From Neostapfia colusana (lineage: Eukaryota > Streptophyta > Magnoliopsida > Poales > Poaceae), in contig JASWHV010000001.1 in NCBI GenBank assembly GCA_030760725.1, positions 78,761,683-78,825,682 on the forward strand: a stretch of DNA of 64,000 nucleotides, read 5' to 3'. The position numbers were made by a program, and so were the translations under genes. Shown one piece after another: positions 1 to 10,708 of the stretch. The notes under the pieces were generated by a model that saw nothing but the letters and a program-made list of their open reading frames with translations, searched no databases and was not told the origin of the DNA. Every line of letters begins with the position of its first letter. Positions within the stretch are counted from its first letter, which is position 1.

Positions 1-845
1 ATACACCTTGCGGTACGTCTGGGGAGCGCCACCCCCACTGCTAGGTGGAGCGCTGCGCTTCGTCTGCTCAGCTGCCAACTCCCGCTGAGCATCCTCTTGC
101 ATAATCGTGGCGTTTACTAGGTCATTGAAAGTGCCGCCATTCCACTGAACGAGATGTGTCTTCATTTCGGGGTGTAACCCCCGATAGAAATGTTCCCGTT
201 TCTTCTCTTCAGTGGAGATGTAGTCTGACGCATACTGCGCCAGATGATTGAAGGCATGGGAGTAGTCATGGGCACTCCTCCCGCCCTGCTTCAGTTCCAA
301 AAATTCTTGGAACTTCCTCTTCATGATCCTGGGAGGAATGTGATAGGCGCGGAATGCCTCCCGGAACTCTTCCCATTCCACGGATGGCCAGCCAGACGTG
401 AGGCGACATAGTTCGCCCACCACGCGCCAGCGGCACCGTGAAGCTGCTGCGCTGCGAACAGAGTCTTCTGCCACTCCGTACATTGGAGCAGCCCGATTTT
501 AGACTCGATGGTCCGCAGCCAGTTGTCCGCCTCCAGTGGTTCTTCAGCTTCGGTGAACACTGGAGGGTGCGTACTCATGAAATCCGAGTACGACACTTCC
601 CGGGGCTCACGAGACCCTCTATCTTGACGTCCCCCCGCCTGGGGCGTATTCTGCACGATCGTGCGGAGCAGGTCGGTCTGCTCCTCACGACCACCCACCA
701 GTGCCTCTATCACATCCGCTAGAGTAAGCGGAGGCGGCGGTGGTGGCTGCTTCTGCGGGGTGCTGTCGTGGGCCAGTGGCTGGGAGTCATCACCTCCCTG
801 TTGGCTAGAGCCACCAAACTCATGCGTGGTCCTAGTACGAACCAT
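1..845 (-). pseudogene. gag: gag of element G, frameshifted and truncated
   Basis: Gag is the structural capsid polyprotein of a Ty3/gypsy element. The start was placed at the ATG at 845-843, reading MVRTR, because the gag genes of the other Tekay-like elements here begin the same way and a CAG sits directly before it. A glycine-serine and glutamine-proline-rich head of about 45 residues is followed by the capsid core: YSDFMSTHPPVF, then ADNWLRTIESK, then QQLHGAAGAWWANY. A small indel near position 390 shifts the frame. The second frame continues with capsid motifs to the window edge. The nucleocapsid zinc knuckle and protease lie outside. The frame break makes this a non-coding relic. Confidence 0.85.
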
Positions 846-2808
846 CTGCAACCATACGACAATAATCATCAGTCCCGCAACATATTGCATGCAGTTCAAC
901 AATTATAGGCGTAAAACATAATGACAATAAAACATGCGATACATCTCGTATGTAGATAATGTAATAACTTGGCATAACCTACACCATTACCAGACCAAAT
1001 ACAAGCTAGTTACATCCAACTTGATGAACCTCCTCTTTGGAAGCTCACCATAACTAGGTTTGGTCACTACGAGACAGTACTATCGCGTTGTCATCACGTA
1101 TACTACCCCTTTATCTTCAATACGACACAAACATGGTCTCTAGTCAAAGAACATGAGTGAGACCTATACTCAAATCTTTTACTAGTTGAAGATAACCTCT
1201 CATGAGTATGTTCTACCCCATTGGGAGTACTCAAACCCCCTCTAGGGCACAACAATCTCTCAAATGAGTTCAACTGTCATTCCTCTGTCAGAATGACCAG
1301 TTTCTACATATCACAGATTTTGATCTGGTCCTGGGCAGTTTCATGACTCAAGTTGAATACCAAAGTTAAAGTTAACCCCAGTATCTTTCCAACGAGTATT
1401 CATTTGCCCTCAGATCAGCTCTGGTTCAAACGTTATGGTTATTCAAAGTCAACAGAATTTCTGGAAGAATTTTAACAGCACCTCCTTTGGGAAGTTGCTG
1501 TTTTCAACTCTGATTTCCACTGAACTATGTGCTGAAATTTCAGAAACTTTGAATTGCAAAGATATCCCACATCTTCTACCCTTTATAAGGATGTATCATA
1601 TGAAATTTTTTGATTTTTCTACTGGGAGTTATCATTGAAAAACAGAACAGTCCAGAGAATGTTTAACTCTGTCCTGATTCGGGACAGTTTACATTTCTCT
1701 GGTATTTAAGCCATCTTAAGGTGAGTTTCCGCTCTGGAAGTCTACAACAAAATTGTATAATACTAAAATACCATTCCAGAACTATATACCACACTTCCCT
1801 GGGCTAAAATACCTGTGAGTTGTGCTCTGTTGTAGTTCAGCAAACTTGCTGCCCAAAACAGAGCACTCTGTTTTTCTGTCTTTTTGAAACTACACTCACC
1901 ACGGACCAATTTGTGTACCCAACCAGGGTCCTAAATGTTGAACCTAATGATTTTAATTCCTTGTTATCATTATTTTCATGCATATGCCTACAATATCTCG
2001 GTACTACGTTCCTTACAAAAGAAAATCCTAACCGGATCATACCGGCATATACGTCCCAAGTGTGGCACTAAACGGTCTCTCGCACACGTTTACTACACGG
2101 ATACATACGTGGTTAGTACCTGCAGAAGACCACACAATAATGGTGCACTCAAGGGTTGTTTTCATTTCAGGCAGGATCATAATAAAAGTAAATACAAACG
2201 CACGTATCATTGTCATACGGCCGTTCTTGAGTTAGGTCACGTCTCAAGGTACGTGATCGTGTTTCAACACCACACGACGGGGAACCCGAGTATGTCATGA
2301 ACGGGTTGTCACGATTGGGAATGTTATCAACCCAACAGATACCACCTACTGCCCTGCAGGGCACGCCGATGGCAAGCGCTGCGTATGTCCTTCTGGGTTA
2401 TTTCCAGACGAACACACTTTCACGTTACTGACCACGCGATGGGGTCTCCACTTACTTGCCTAATGCACGCTAGGGATCAGCATTTCATATGAACTCAGAA
2501 ACATGAAGATTCCAAGAGTTTCATATTGATGTCTCACACCAAGCTGTGAGACCTATCCCTGAACCATGTTCCTCGTCAGGGGGAGCTAACCGAAATTGAA
2601 CCGCTTTCGGTGGCGTTCCTTACCATGCTTACAAAAGCGTAGGTGCGTCGTTACATAATTAAAATTCAGAATTATAACACATAGGTTAGTATTTGCCACT
2701 TTAAATAACTATGCTAATATAGTCCTTACTTGGGCAACTACCGAATCCTCACCGTAACCTAAGTTTTCCCATAATACAGTCCTTAAGTACTGTGCTATCC
2801 CCAATGCA
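846..2808 (-). other. untranslated leader of element G
   Basis: The roughly 2 kb between the primer site and gag is AT-rich and has no coding frame I can support. It aligns by eye with the leader of element A (42536-44261, opposite strand) and, with a deletion around 2050-2500, with that of element D. A 65-codon open frame at 2167-2364 has a counterpart in element A, but the differences between the two are mostly amino-acid-changing, so I treat it as shared leader DNA rather than a gene. The leader ends at a pyrimidine-containing tract and CAG immediately before the gag ATG, as expected of a 3' splice site. Confidence 0.7.
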
Positions 2809-2820
2809 GCTCTGATACCA
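2809..2820 (-). promoter_or_regulatory. primer-binding site, element G (initiator Met tRNA)
   Basis: The plus strand reads GCTCTGATACCA, so the element strand reads TGGTATCAGAGC, the standard complement of the 3' end of plant initiator-methionine tRNA. It lies three bases from the LTR edge at 2824, the usual position for priming minus-strand DNA synthesis. Elements A and B carry the same twelve bases. Confidence 0.95.
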
Positions 2821-3080
2821 GGCTGTGGCGGACCGGGATCCGCCCATCCAGGATCGCAGAGGGTGGTGCCGCGCGATGCGACACCCGATAGCACACGTCA
2901 TAAGAACACAATATATTACATGGGAAAACAATTGAACTGTACAAACAGGTACAAACTTCAGTTATAAACTAGTATTTATTTTACACAGCGGAAGTCTACT
3001 CTGTACAACTCACGCCCGCCTATCTAGCAAAAGTCGGTTGCCCAACCCTAGGGAAACCAACACTGGCTGCACTCCTCAGC

Positions 3081-3178
3081 TCAGCGCGGCGTGTACGGCT
3101 CCCACTCAGCCGTGGTCCCCGACGGAGGGTAACCCTCGCCGGTGGACTCGTACTCCGAGTCCGTGGGTGGCTCCTCAC
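3081..3178 (-). other. conserved LTR reading-frame block b with stop (element G)
   Basis: Read on the minus strand, this 98-bp block follows a pyrimidine-rich tract ending TTTTTCAG. Its first two bases complete a glycine codon with the last base of block a. It then runs 31 codons to a TGA, with the segments GEGYPPSGTT and AEWEPYTP near the end. Element D has a block of exactly the same length and similar sequence (15199-15296), and the B-type LTRs have an 89-bp version ending in VEWESCTP. The intervening sequence between a and b is about 1.03 kb here. Confidence 0.55.
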
Positions 3179-4204
3179 CTGAAAAACACTTAAGCAGCAA
3201 CCATGAGCACGAAGGCTCAGCAAGTCTTAACCGACTCACCTAAACATGAAACTCTACATGAGGTGTACAATGACATAGGATGGTAATATTGCAGCAAATG
3301 GACACGCCTACAAGTTCATCCTTAGTTCAGCTTTTAGCAACAAGTTAACAGTTCAGGAAGCTGAAATTTAGTAAGCAATATTTGGTGGCAAACATGTAGC
3401 AGTACAATATTATATCATATCAGCAATATTGAATCACCATATTTCATACATTATTCAACGTCACGACTCAGTGATCAAGTGGTACTCTTCACCGCGAGGG
3501 ACGAAAAGTCGACTTGATATACACCTGCAGGGAAACCCAAAAAGCACGTCACGTACGCCCATCCGTGGAGCTACACAGAACGCTCACTCGACATCGTACG
3601 GGACAACCTTTCACCCAACAGCCCAAACGTCGAACCGGTCGCACCGAAACGAGCAGGAGGTTCCCCACACGGAGCATCTCTCTATGACCGTTGGCAGATT
3701 TCCACCTTGCTGCCCTCAGCCTATACCTATAAATCGGTGCGTTATGCCTCGACGCCCGGAGGTTTAGGCTACATCGGTTTATCGGCGCCCATATATCCGA
3801 TATGCCTTCGGTACGTTCAAACTTGATCAGCGTGGGCCTCACATGGATTGGTCCTCAATCGACGCGGACAGGGCCGCGCACACAAGACTCTCTCTTGCTG
3901 CGCCCTAACCCCTGCCAAGTCTCATTTTCATTACTAAAGTGATCTCCCGTCACTCGAACCAAACCCGTGTGTCCCAACCTATCTCACGAGTAGATTCCAA
4001 CTACTCGACTTGTACCGAAGTTCTATGAAACATTAAGCATAACCGGTCTATTCGAGGTCTTAGACACTACCCTCACTCTTATGGAAAACTTCTGGTTATG
4101 CAAGTGGGGTTCCATCCATCCTATACCTAATGCACATTCATACTTCATATGACACATGTAAACAAAGTAAAACTTATAAAAAGTTAATGCAAATCGGGGC
4201 TTGC

Positions 4205-4285
4205 CTTGTTGCTGCTGGTCAGGAGTTAGTTCTGCCTCTGGAAGCAGGAAGTCGAGAACCTCCGGAGCTTCCTCGTCTTCAGCGA
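4205..4285 (-). other. conserved LTR reading-frame block a (element G)
   Basis: This 81-bp block, read on the minus strand, follows ...GTGTAG and is followed by GCAAGCC, a GC-type 5' splice site context. With two bases completing a codon from upstream, it encodes 26 acidic residues without a stop, including EEAPEVLDF and a C-terminal run of glutamines, and leaves one base (G) for the next exon. The same block with the same phase occurs at 16298-16378, 24157-24237, 53221-53301, 59683-59763 and 63769-63846. The product is unknown. I infer a coding exon from phase and length conservation only. Confidence 0.55.
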
Positions 4286-6898
4286 CTACACGTTATTGAA
4301 ATACTACATGTTAATGAATATGCATACAAGTTTATTGTAATGCTGCTGCTATTAGTCCTAATAACCAGTTTCTAACAACTGGAACTCTGTTCAAGAATTT
4401 AAAATGGAACTGGGGTTTAGTGGCTTGGGTTTGGACCTAAGTACATGGTTAAGTGCTAAGTGGTTTTCCCCCTTTTCCATATTAATCCCTCAAGTGGTTA
4501 AACAGGACAGGGGTGATCCAGAGCTCCAATGGAGCTGAGAATTTTTGTGTGAGTTCCTTGTCACAAAAAAACCATCTGTACCAAAATTTAGCACTTTTCA
4601 TAGAGTGGTTTGTTCAGAATAATTTTCTTAGCAATTAAGCAAAGAAGAATTAATTCTGAGGTAACACCCCTGTTCATGCCGAACTTAGTGAACTACAATT
4701 TCAATTATAGCTCATAGAATTTGCATGAATTTTCCTAGCATTTTTGGAGCTAAGATTTACCCAGAACTGAATTTCCAAGTTTTGGAAATTCTCTGAAAAT
4801 GTTTCTGTATTCTATTGAACACAGCACCTTCAAATCTGAATTGTCCTGATCAAATCAACTCCAAATGGTCTGAAACTTTTACAGGGGTTAACTAGCCTCC
4901 AAAAGGATATTCTGGCAAAGTTTGAGGATTTCTGGATGAACCAAACTCCCTCTAAAATTCTTTTGCTGAAAAGCTTTAAAGAATTTTCCATAATTAATTA
5001 ATGGGTTTCATACAAATTGGGATGTATATTTGGACAGAGCTAGGCAATATGAATCCAACCCAATTTGAATCACTAAATTTGGAGCTTCCTAGCAAAAGTT
5101 ATGGGGTTCTAAAGTTTAGGGAAATTCTGGAATTTGAATTAGCCGGGGAAAAGTTCAAATTCCTGACAGCGGGCCCGGCCCCACGTGTCACCACCTCGGC
5201 TGTGCCACACAGGGCCACAGGACTGTTCTCCGCGTGGTCACAGCTGATCCGGTGCAACAGAAAATCCCCACGCTGTGCATCGAGGGACTGACGAGCGGGC
5301 CCGGCCGGCTCGTCTTCTTCCTCGTGCCCGCCCTTTTTTCCCTCGCGGCCCCCTCGCCGGCACACCTCTGAAGCTCGCCGGACTTGGCTTCCTGACCGCT
5401 TCTCGGCCGGAAACTTGCCGCCTGGGCCTACTTTTGTGTGCTGAACACGATGGCACCGACTGCTCCGGTCGGCGGTGGCCCTAACCTAGCCGGCGACGGT
5501 GCCGTGGCTCAGACTCTCTTCGGTTATGCCACCCGGCCAACTCAGCCCGCCAAAACCTCGGTGGAAGGGTTCTACAGCACCGGGGGATCTCAGAGAAGGT
5601 CGACAAGGCCATGTCAGGGTTCAGAAAGAGCTCTAACCTAGCCGTCACCGTAAGCCCGACCCTTCCCGCCATCACCGCGGTTGGAAAACCGGGAAATACG
5701 CCGGCTACAGCCAAAACTAGGCTAGGGTTGCAAATCAAACTTGGGCGCCGTCGAGTCTAGCTCCTGTGAGCACAGTTTAGTGAACTGACGATGAGAAGGG
5801 AGTGGGAATTCGGAGGTCTCATACCGGAACATTGTCCTGTGGTCGCTGGCGAAGTTTCTCCAAATTCTTGCTCGGTGGTTCACTGCTGGTCTTGTGGTTT
5901 GGGTGGAAGCAGCAGTGCTCACCGGCGCGTCCAGGGATGTCCCCGCTTGGGCGTGAAAGGGCCTGGTGTAGGCTGCCCACGTGCGCCCAATCGCCGGTTA
6001 GTCTTAGCTTGCCGCGGACAACGGAATTCAGGGCTCGGACACTGCCAGAGCTTGCTAGCTCTCGCGATGGGAAGGTGAGGAACGAGGGCGTAGCTCTGTT
6101 GTGCAGGTCAGAGGGTTCTGTGGCACAGTTTGGCTGGCTCCCGATGATTTCCCAGAGGTAGCGGCGAGCTCGGCGGTTTCTTGCGCGAAGGTAAAGAATA
6201 GGCGACGTTCTTCAGTCCCGTGGGATAACAGAGGCGCGGCAGCGGGGCAAAGACGCCAGGCAGCTCTCCAGCGCACGAAATTTTCAGAGGAGGTGGCTGC
6301 CGGCTGCTCCTCGGTGTCACCCACAGCGGCGTCGGCTGCTAAGTTTACTTCGTGTGGGAGGAAATCAATCAACTTCCGTGTGCTTCACTGAGGACTTTTG
6401 CAATTGTGTATTTTCCCCCAATGACAAGTGGGTCCCACTAGTCAGTGCTCCCCCTCCTCTCAAAAGATCTCCAAAAGTTTGGCAAGTGATGAATTAAAAT
6501 GTTTGGAGTTTCAAACTGACCTACATTTTTATGATTGGAGAAGTTTCCCTCAAATTCAAATGTATATTTGAATTCTTGGCATATTTGGATCCTTTTTGGA
6601 AAAATGGGTAGCAAATCTTTTTCAAAAATTATTGAAACTTTGCCTCCCCACTAAATTGAACCTGAGGAATCCAATTATGCACTTTGATCCTTGTTTTAGC
6701 TGCTGCAATCATGAATTTGAATGCAATAGTTTTGAATCACCCTCTCATGTGTGATCATATGTGTAGAAAGTTTGAACTAATACCCTTTTTGATGGAGGTT
6801 ACTTACTCTTCACAATTCTTCACAAGATATTCTCAACAAAACTGTGGTGTTGTGAGGTGAAGAAAAGTTTTTGCAAGTCCTTTTTCTTGTGCTTTTAC

Positions 6899-7642
6899 AG
6901 GGTTTTCGCCTATACTTCCTAAAACTTGGATTTCTTGGCATAGAACTGTAGAGGGGAGGTCGGGGATCTCACCTCGGGGTTTTTCTTGAGCTCGGAGGCC
7001 CTGGAAGGTGGTCGGCGGTGAGGTCCGAGATGAAAACGCGGTGGTGCTCACTGGAGCTGCGTCCAGAGTGCAAAACACCGGGTTTTCTTCACCTGCGTGA
7101 CTCCCCGGGGGCGGTGGAACATGATCAGCGCGTTAGATCAGAAAATCCGAGCAAGGATCGAAAGAAAACGGTGATCGAAGCTTCGGTTCACACCGGAGAG
7201 AAAAGTGGAGCTGCGCTGGGGAATTCGGTGAGTTTCTTTGCATGAATTTCACGAGGAGAGGCAGCGGAGGATTGGATTGGATAAATAGCAGCGTCCGGGG
7301 CCGAAGATCGGGCTGGGGGTGCGGGTTTCCGGAGATGGTTTGGATTCGGGTGCGAGAGAAAAGTCCGGGGTCGGTTGGGCGCGCGGGAGGTGAGGGATGG
7401 CACGCGGGCCCCGCGTGTCAGTGAGAGGAAGAGAGGGGCACGGGTTTGGGCTGGCGCGGGGAGGTAGTGAGCCGGCTGGTGGGTTTCGGCCCACTGGCCG
7501 GTTGGGGTTTTCTTTTTCTTTTTCCTTTTCTTTTCTGTTTTGATTTGAATTTGAATTCCAGTTTGAATTTGAATTTCTGCACCACATGCAATACGTCCAA
7601 AAATTTTTAATTCCCCTCTTTAGCAGGTTTTGGGGTGTTACA
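6899..7642 (-). repeat. fragment of another long LTR (K), upstream part
   Basis: The plus-strand end GGGGTGTTACA at 7642 is the reverse of an LTR start TGTAACACCCC. The fragment is GC-rich inside and pyrimidine-rich near 7500. It is cut at 6898 by the LTR of element G, so the rest of K lies to the left, outside the window. On the right it abuts a copia reverse transcriptase frame directly, so K inserted in that gene. An open frame of about 110 codons on the minus strand is low-complexity (asparagine, lysine, proline) and is not a gene. Confidence 0.65.
7279..7289 (-). promoter_or_regulatory. candidate core promoter of LTR K
   Basis: On the minus strand this reads GCTATTTATCC. The same string lies in the LTRs of element B at 22469-22478 and 36931-36940 (CTATTTATCC), each time at the start of the GC-rich island. 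The position fits a TATA-like element and a transcription start just downstream. This is inferred from recurrence only. Confidence 0.4.
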
Positions 7643-7851
7643 AGTCGCTTTGCTTCTCATATTCTATCACTTGGATTTGTCGATGCTTGTTCAGTTACCT
7701 CTCTTTTGGTCTACCGACATGGCTTAGACATGACATATTTATTGTCTTATGTGGATGATATTGTTTTGACTCCTTTCTCAGTACCATTGCATTGTCATAT
7801 AATTGATGCTCTTGTCTCGGAATTTTCTATAAAGGATCTTCGCAACCTTCA
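7643..7851 (+). pseudogene. Ty1/copia reverse transcriptase fragment, left part (element I)
   Basis: The reading frame across this stretch contains the Ty1/copia reverse-transcriptase catalytic box LLSYVDDIVLT, followed by SEFSIKDLRNLH, the family's 'F.IKDLG.LH' motif. The protein is open here but broken at both ends: on the left by LTR K at 7642, on the right by copia element H at 7852. It resumes at 20058 with the expected next residues (HFL). This is the oldest layer of the left block and can encode nothing functional. Confidence 0.85.
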
Positions 7852-7957
7852 TGTGCATCTAGGCATCCTCTTGTGGGTTTTGGATGACTGATGGCAAACA
7901 TGTAAAGTTCTAATAAATTATTTGAGTTGAGGGCAGGTATAAATGTAAAAAGATGAA
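7852..7957 (+). repeat. 5' LTR remnant of copia element H
   Basis: These 106 bp align with 18536-18645 (words TTGTGGGTTTTGGATGA and AGTTCTAAT). They stop where the Tat-type LTR begins at 7958. The first codons also happen to read on from the copia frame to the left, which is coincidental: the true continuation of that gene is at 20058. Confidence 0.85.
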
Positions 7958-8106
7958 TGTGAGGACCGGGGTCCCGATACTCCAGGAATCACATTGGATG
8001 GTGCCGTGTTTCGGTACCCTGCAGACCGGGTACCCACGCATGGAGGTAAAAAGATAGCCCAGGCCATGTCTCCTCGCTGAGGCGAGCGCTAGCGTAGCCA
8101 CGTGTC

Positions 8107-8895
8107 CTTGGCCCTGAGGTCAGCCCCGAGTCTGCCACGTGAGCTTGGGCTCCGGAGCCTACACGTGCCCTTGGCTCCGGTCCGAGTCTCCCCCTGAGGT
8201 GAGGTCCGGGGCTGCCACATTTCGGTGGGCTCTGAACCTCCTACCTTCTGAGGAGGGCTCTGGAGCCGACACGTGCCCTTGGCTCCAGTCCGAGCCTCCC
8301 CGCTGAGGTGAGGTCTGGAGCTGCCACGTGTCGGTGGGCTCTGAACCTCCTCCCTTCCGAGGAGGGCTCCGGAGCTGACACGTGCCCTTGGCTCTGGTCC
8401 GATCCTCCCCGCTGAGGTGAGGTCCAGAGCTGCCACGTGTCGGTGGGCTCGGAACCTCCTCCCTGCTGAGGATGGCTCCAGAGCTGACACGTGCCCTTGG
8501 CTCCGGTCCGAGTCTCCCCGCTGAGGTGAGGTCCGGAGATGCCATGTGCTGGTGGGCTCCAAACCTCCTCCCTGCCGAGGAGGGCATCAGAGCCGACACG
8601 TGCGCTTGGCTCTTGTCCGAGCCTCCCCGCAAAGGTGAGCTCCGGAGCAGCCACGTGTCGGTGGGTTTTGAACCTCCTCCCTCCTGAGGAGGGCTCTGGA
8701 GCCGACACGTGCCCTTGGCCCAGGACCAAGCCTCCCTGCTGAGGTGAGGTCTGGAGATGCCATGTGTCAATGGGCTCTAAACCTCCTGCCTGCTTAGAAG
8801 GGCTCCGTAGCCGACATCCCTGCCGAGGTGAGGTCCGGAGCTGCCACGTGTGCTCGGGATCTGAGCCTCCTCCCCGCTGAGGTGAGCTCCGGAGC
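8107..8895 (+). repeat. 109-bp minisatellite with G-box motifs inside an LTR
   Basis: The anchor ACACGTGC recurs at 8161, 8269, 8378, 8487, 8596 and 8705, spacings of 108-109 bp, with decayed copies on both sides. Each unit holds two near-identical words, ACACGTGCCCTTGGCT and GCCACGTGTCGGTGGG, both centred on CACGTG, the plant G-box/ABA-response core. A few copies have lost one of the two by point mutation. The array lies in the upstream (U3-like) part of the LTR, so it could have acted as an enhancer. That role is inferred. Confidence 0.85.
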
Positions 8896-9319
8896 CTCCA
8901 TGTGTCACATGATACGTCATGGGCCGTGAGTCATCAAAGTCAAGGAGGAAGTGCGCTGCCAGGCCGAGCATTCAAGGCTCGCGCCTTCCCCAGAAGCATG
9001 GTGCATGGCGCACGCCTCCGTCCTCCGCCAGTTCATAATTATGGTGACAAGACAGATGGTGAGGCGTGACAGCAGTACAGTGCCACCCAACGGCACAGAG
9101 CCGCCCAAGTGAAGCAAGAAGACGCGGCGACAAGATGGTGTCTTCATTATTATCTGCCACACGGACAGGGACGCTCAGCATGTCAGGCGGCGGGACTTAA
9201 CTCCCCCACCGACTACTCTACTTAGAGTTGTAAAAACCCTAGATCGTGTATAGGGTTTGGACAGCCTTGGGGCCACCTGTCGGGCCCCGAGCCACATTGT
9301 AACCACCCCGGCCTTGGAC

Positions 9320-9327
9320 TATAAAAG
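9320..9327 (+). promoter_or_regulatory. TATA box of the Tat-type LTR
   Basis: TATAAAAG in a GC-rich setting, about 265 bp upstream of the LTR end, is the classical position for the U3/R boundary of plant Ty3/gypsy LTRs. Confidence 0.65.
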
Positions 9328-9586
9328 GACCGGGGTGTCTACTCAATAAGAGGCTGGTTGGTTCCCACGCATTAGCATCCCCAGCGACACATGCGTAAGC
9401 AATACAACAAACACTCCCATGGACGTAGGGTATTACGCTCCAGTGGCCCGAACCACGTAAATCCTGGTGTTCACCCGCTCTCTCGAGTTGGATCGCTCTA
9501 GGGACGTCAAGCCCCTCCAATCAAAGAACCTCCACGGGCTGTTCCAGTAGCAGACCGGGGGGAGTGTCGAAGCAAACACTCTGACA

Positions 9587-9608
9587 TTTGGCGCGCCAGG
9601 TAGGGGGC
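9587..9608 (+). promoter_or_regulatory. primer-binding site of the Tat-type relic
   Basis: TTGGCGCGCCAGGTAGGGG directly follows the LTR end CTGACA. The motif is familiar to me from grass Tat/Retand-type elements (commonly assigned to an arginine tRNA). The tRNA assignment is from memory and was not checked. It differs from the methionine-type sites of the Tekay-like elements in this window. Confidence 0.65.
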
Positions 9609-9797
9609 TTTTTATGCTCTCTAGGCGACCATGGTGAACATCACCTCTCTCGGCAAGACTTCTCGCCCTACTCACCCTTGTCTCTAGGTGGGAGACGATG
9701 AGGCCACCTCCTGCTCCAGGGTGGGCAGGACTTGCCGGGCCGGCAACCAAAGACTGGCATGCTCTACATAATGTACGAGGGTTCTTCCGAAGTCTCA

Positions 9798-10708
9798 TAG
9801 CGACGAGCCGTCAAGACCCTGCATCGAGCGGTGTTACTGGCCGCTTCAGCCCCAGGGCCGGCGCCACACTGCAAGTGGTTGGAAACGCCGATCAGCTTCG
9901 ACGGCTCCGACTGTCCCAAGAACATGGCGGGTGCTGGGCAGCTGCCACTCCTAGTCACCCTGACCATCTCCAACGTGAAGCTCTACCACGTTCTGATTGA
10001 TGGTGGGGCGTCTCTCAGCATTATCAGCCTCGCAGCTTTCAAGAAGCTGCAAATCTCTATGTCCCAGCTTACCCCCTCGAGACCATTCTCGAGGGTAGAC
10101 CGGGACCCTATCTTCCCATGTGGTAGCATATCCCTCCCGGTGACATTTGGGACGCCATAAACCTACCACACGGAGAGCGTCGTCTTCGACGTTGCGGAGG
10201 TCAACCTCCCCTTCAACGCCATAATCGGCAGGCCGGCCCTGCTCCAATTTATGGCAGTAGCCCACTACGGCTACCTGGTCCTGAAGATGCCAACCCCAAG
10301 TGGCATCCTCAAGATCCGCGGAGACCGCACTGCAGCTGTCTCAGCACTGGAGAAGCTCCAAGTGTTGGCGTATGCACAGGAGGCTGCTTCCGGTCACGCA
10401 GAAGCTAGCTGGCCGCCTCCAAGCATGCGTCAGCAAGGGATGACATCTGCACCCCATGTGCAGCCCTCAGACGGCAAGGACGTCCCTGTCAAGGTCGTCC
10501 AATTCGGTTCCGATGCCGTCTAGACCACCCGAATCGCCGTTAGTCTGGGTGACAAATAGGAATACGCGCTTGTCACCTTCCTCCGGGCTAATGTCAACGT
10601 GTTTGCATGGCAACCGTCAGAAATACCTGGGATCCTCAGGGAGGTGATTGAGCACCAACTGAAGATTTACCCGATGCCAGGCCGGTCCAACAGAAGCCTC
10701 GGAAGCAA
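9798..10708 (+). pseudogene. protease and RT start of the Tat-type relic
   Basis: One frame carries the pre-protease segment, the aspartic-protease box VLIDGGASLSIIS (near 9990-10030), then FNAIIGRPALLQF and YLVLKMPTPSG, typical of Tat-lineage proteases. After a spacer it reaches VNVFAWQPSEIPGI, the usual lead-in to reverse transcriptase. Stops interrupt it at 10158-10160, 10521-10523 and 10557-10559, a frameshift occurs near 10672, and it is cut at about 10708. Upstream (9630-9797) only scraps of the gag side remain. The gene is dead. Confidence 0.8.

Larger units (their letters stand above)
1..6898 (-). mobile_element. Tekay-like Ty3/gypsy element G, 5' half (runs off window)
   Basis: This is a minus-strand chromovirus-type LTR retrotransposon. 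Read right to left it shows a long LTR (6898 to 2824), a primer-binding site for initiator-methionine tRNA (2820 to 2809), a leader of about 2 kb, and the start of gag (845 down to position 1). The polymerase and the second LTR lie outside the window. The right boundary at 6898 is set by the LTR start TGTAAAAG (minus strand), which aligns with the LTR starts of the other Tekay-like elements here. Sequence to the right of it belongs to a different LTR. The first five flanking bases, 6899-6903 (GGGTT), should recur beyond the missing LTR if the call is right. Confidence 0.85.
2824..6898 (-). repeat. 5' LTR of element G (4.1 kb)
   Basis: The LTR starts TGTGGCGG and ends TTTTACA on the plus strand, that is TG...CA on either strand. 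It is built like the other long LTRs here. Read in element direction, an AT-rich upstream part is followed by a GC-rich island (about 6400-5160), then an AT-rich intron-like part, then two short conserved reading-frame blocks (4285-4205 and 3178-3081). The GC-rich island holds open frames on both strands of up to about 120 codons, none of which I can tie to a protein family. They are best read as base-composition effects. Confidence 0.85.
7958..9586 (+). repeat. LTR of the Tat-type relic (1.6 kb)
   Basis: The LTR runs from TGTGAGGACC to CTCTGACA. It contains a TATA box (9320-9327, TATAAAAG) about 265 bp before its end and a tandem minisatellite (about 8107-8895). It ends just before the primer-binding motif. 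The long open frames on the minus strand at 8089-8770 are an effect of the minisatellite: its 109-bp period rotates reading frames, and the translations are repeats of one another. Confidence 0.75.
7958..10708 (+). mobile_element. Tat-type Ty3/gypsy relic (LTR, primer site, protease, start of RT)
   Basis: An LTR (7958-9586) is followed by a primer-site motif TTTGGCGCGCCAGGTAGGGG and a short internal region coding for protease and the very start of reverse transcriptase. Most of gag is deleted. The element stops abruptly at about 10708, where minus-strand chromovirus sequence begins with no LTR end, so a deletion joined the two. Its target duplication cannot be checked because its right end is missing. 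Confidence 0.75.

Noticed and set aside
2167..2364. 65-codon leader frame in element G with a counterpart at 42978-43181 in element A
   Set aside because: The two are alike because the leaders are homologous. Most differences change the amino acid, so there is no sign of protein-level constraint.
5160..6400. Host gene or CpG-island promoter
   Set aside because: The GC-rich stretch is the internal island found in every long LTR here, at the same relative place, and has no separate exon structure that I can support.
6899..7642. Treating this as part of the LTR of element G
   Set aside because: LTR starts of the sibling elements align at 6898 (TGTAAAAG on the minus strand), and the remainder has its own LTR start at 7642; two different LTRs are more consistent.
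8089..8770. Long overlapping open frames (up to about 200 codons) on the minus strand
   Set aside because: They are translations of the 109-bp minisatellite. The period is not a multiple of three, so several frames stay open with the same repeated peptide.
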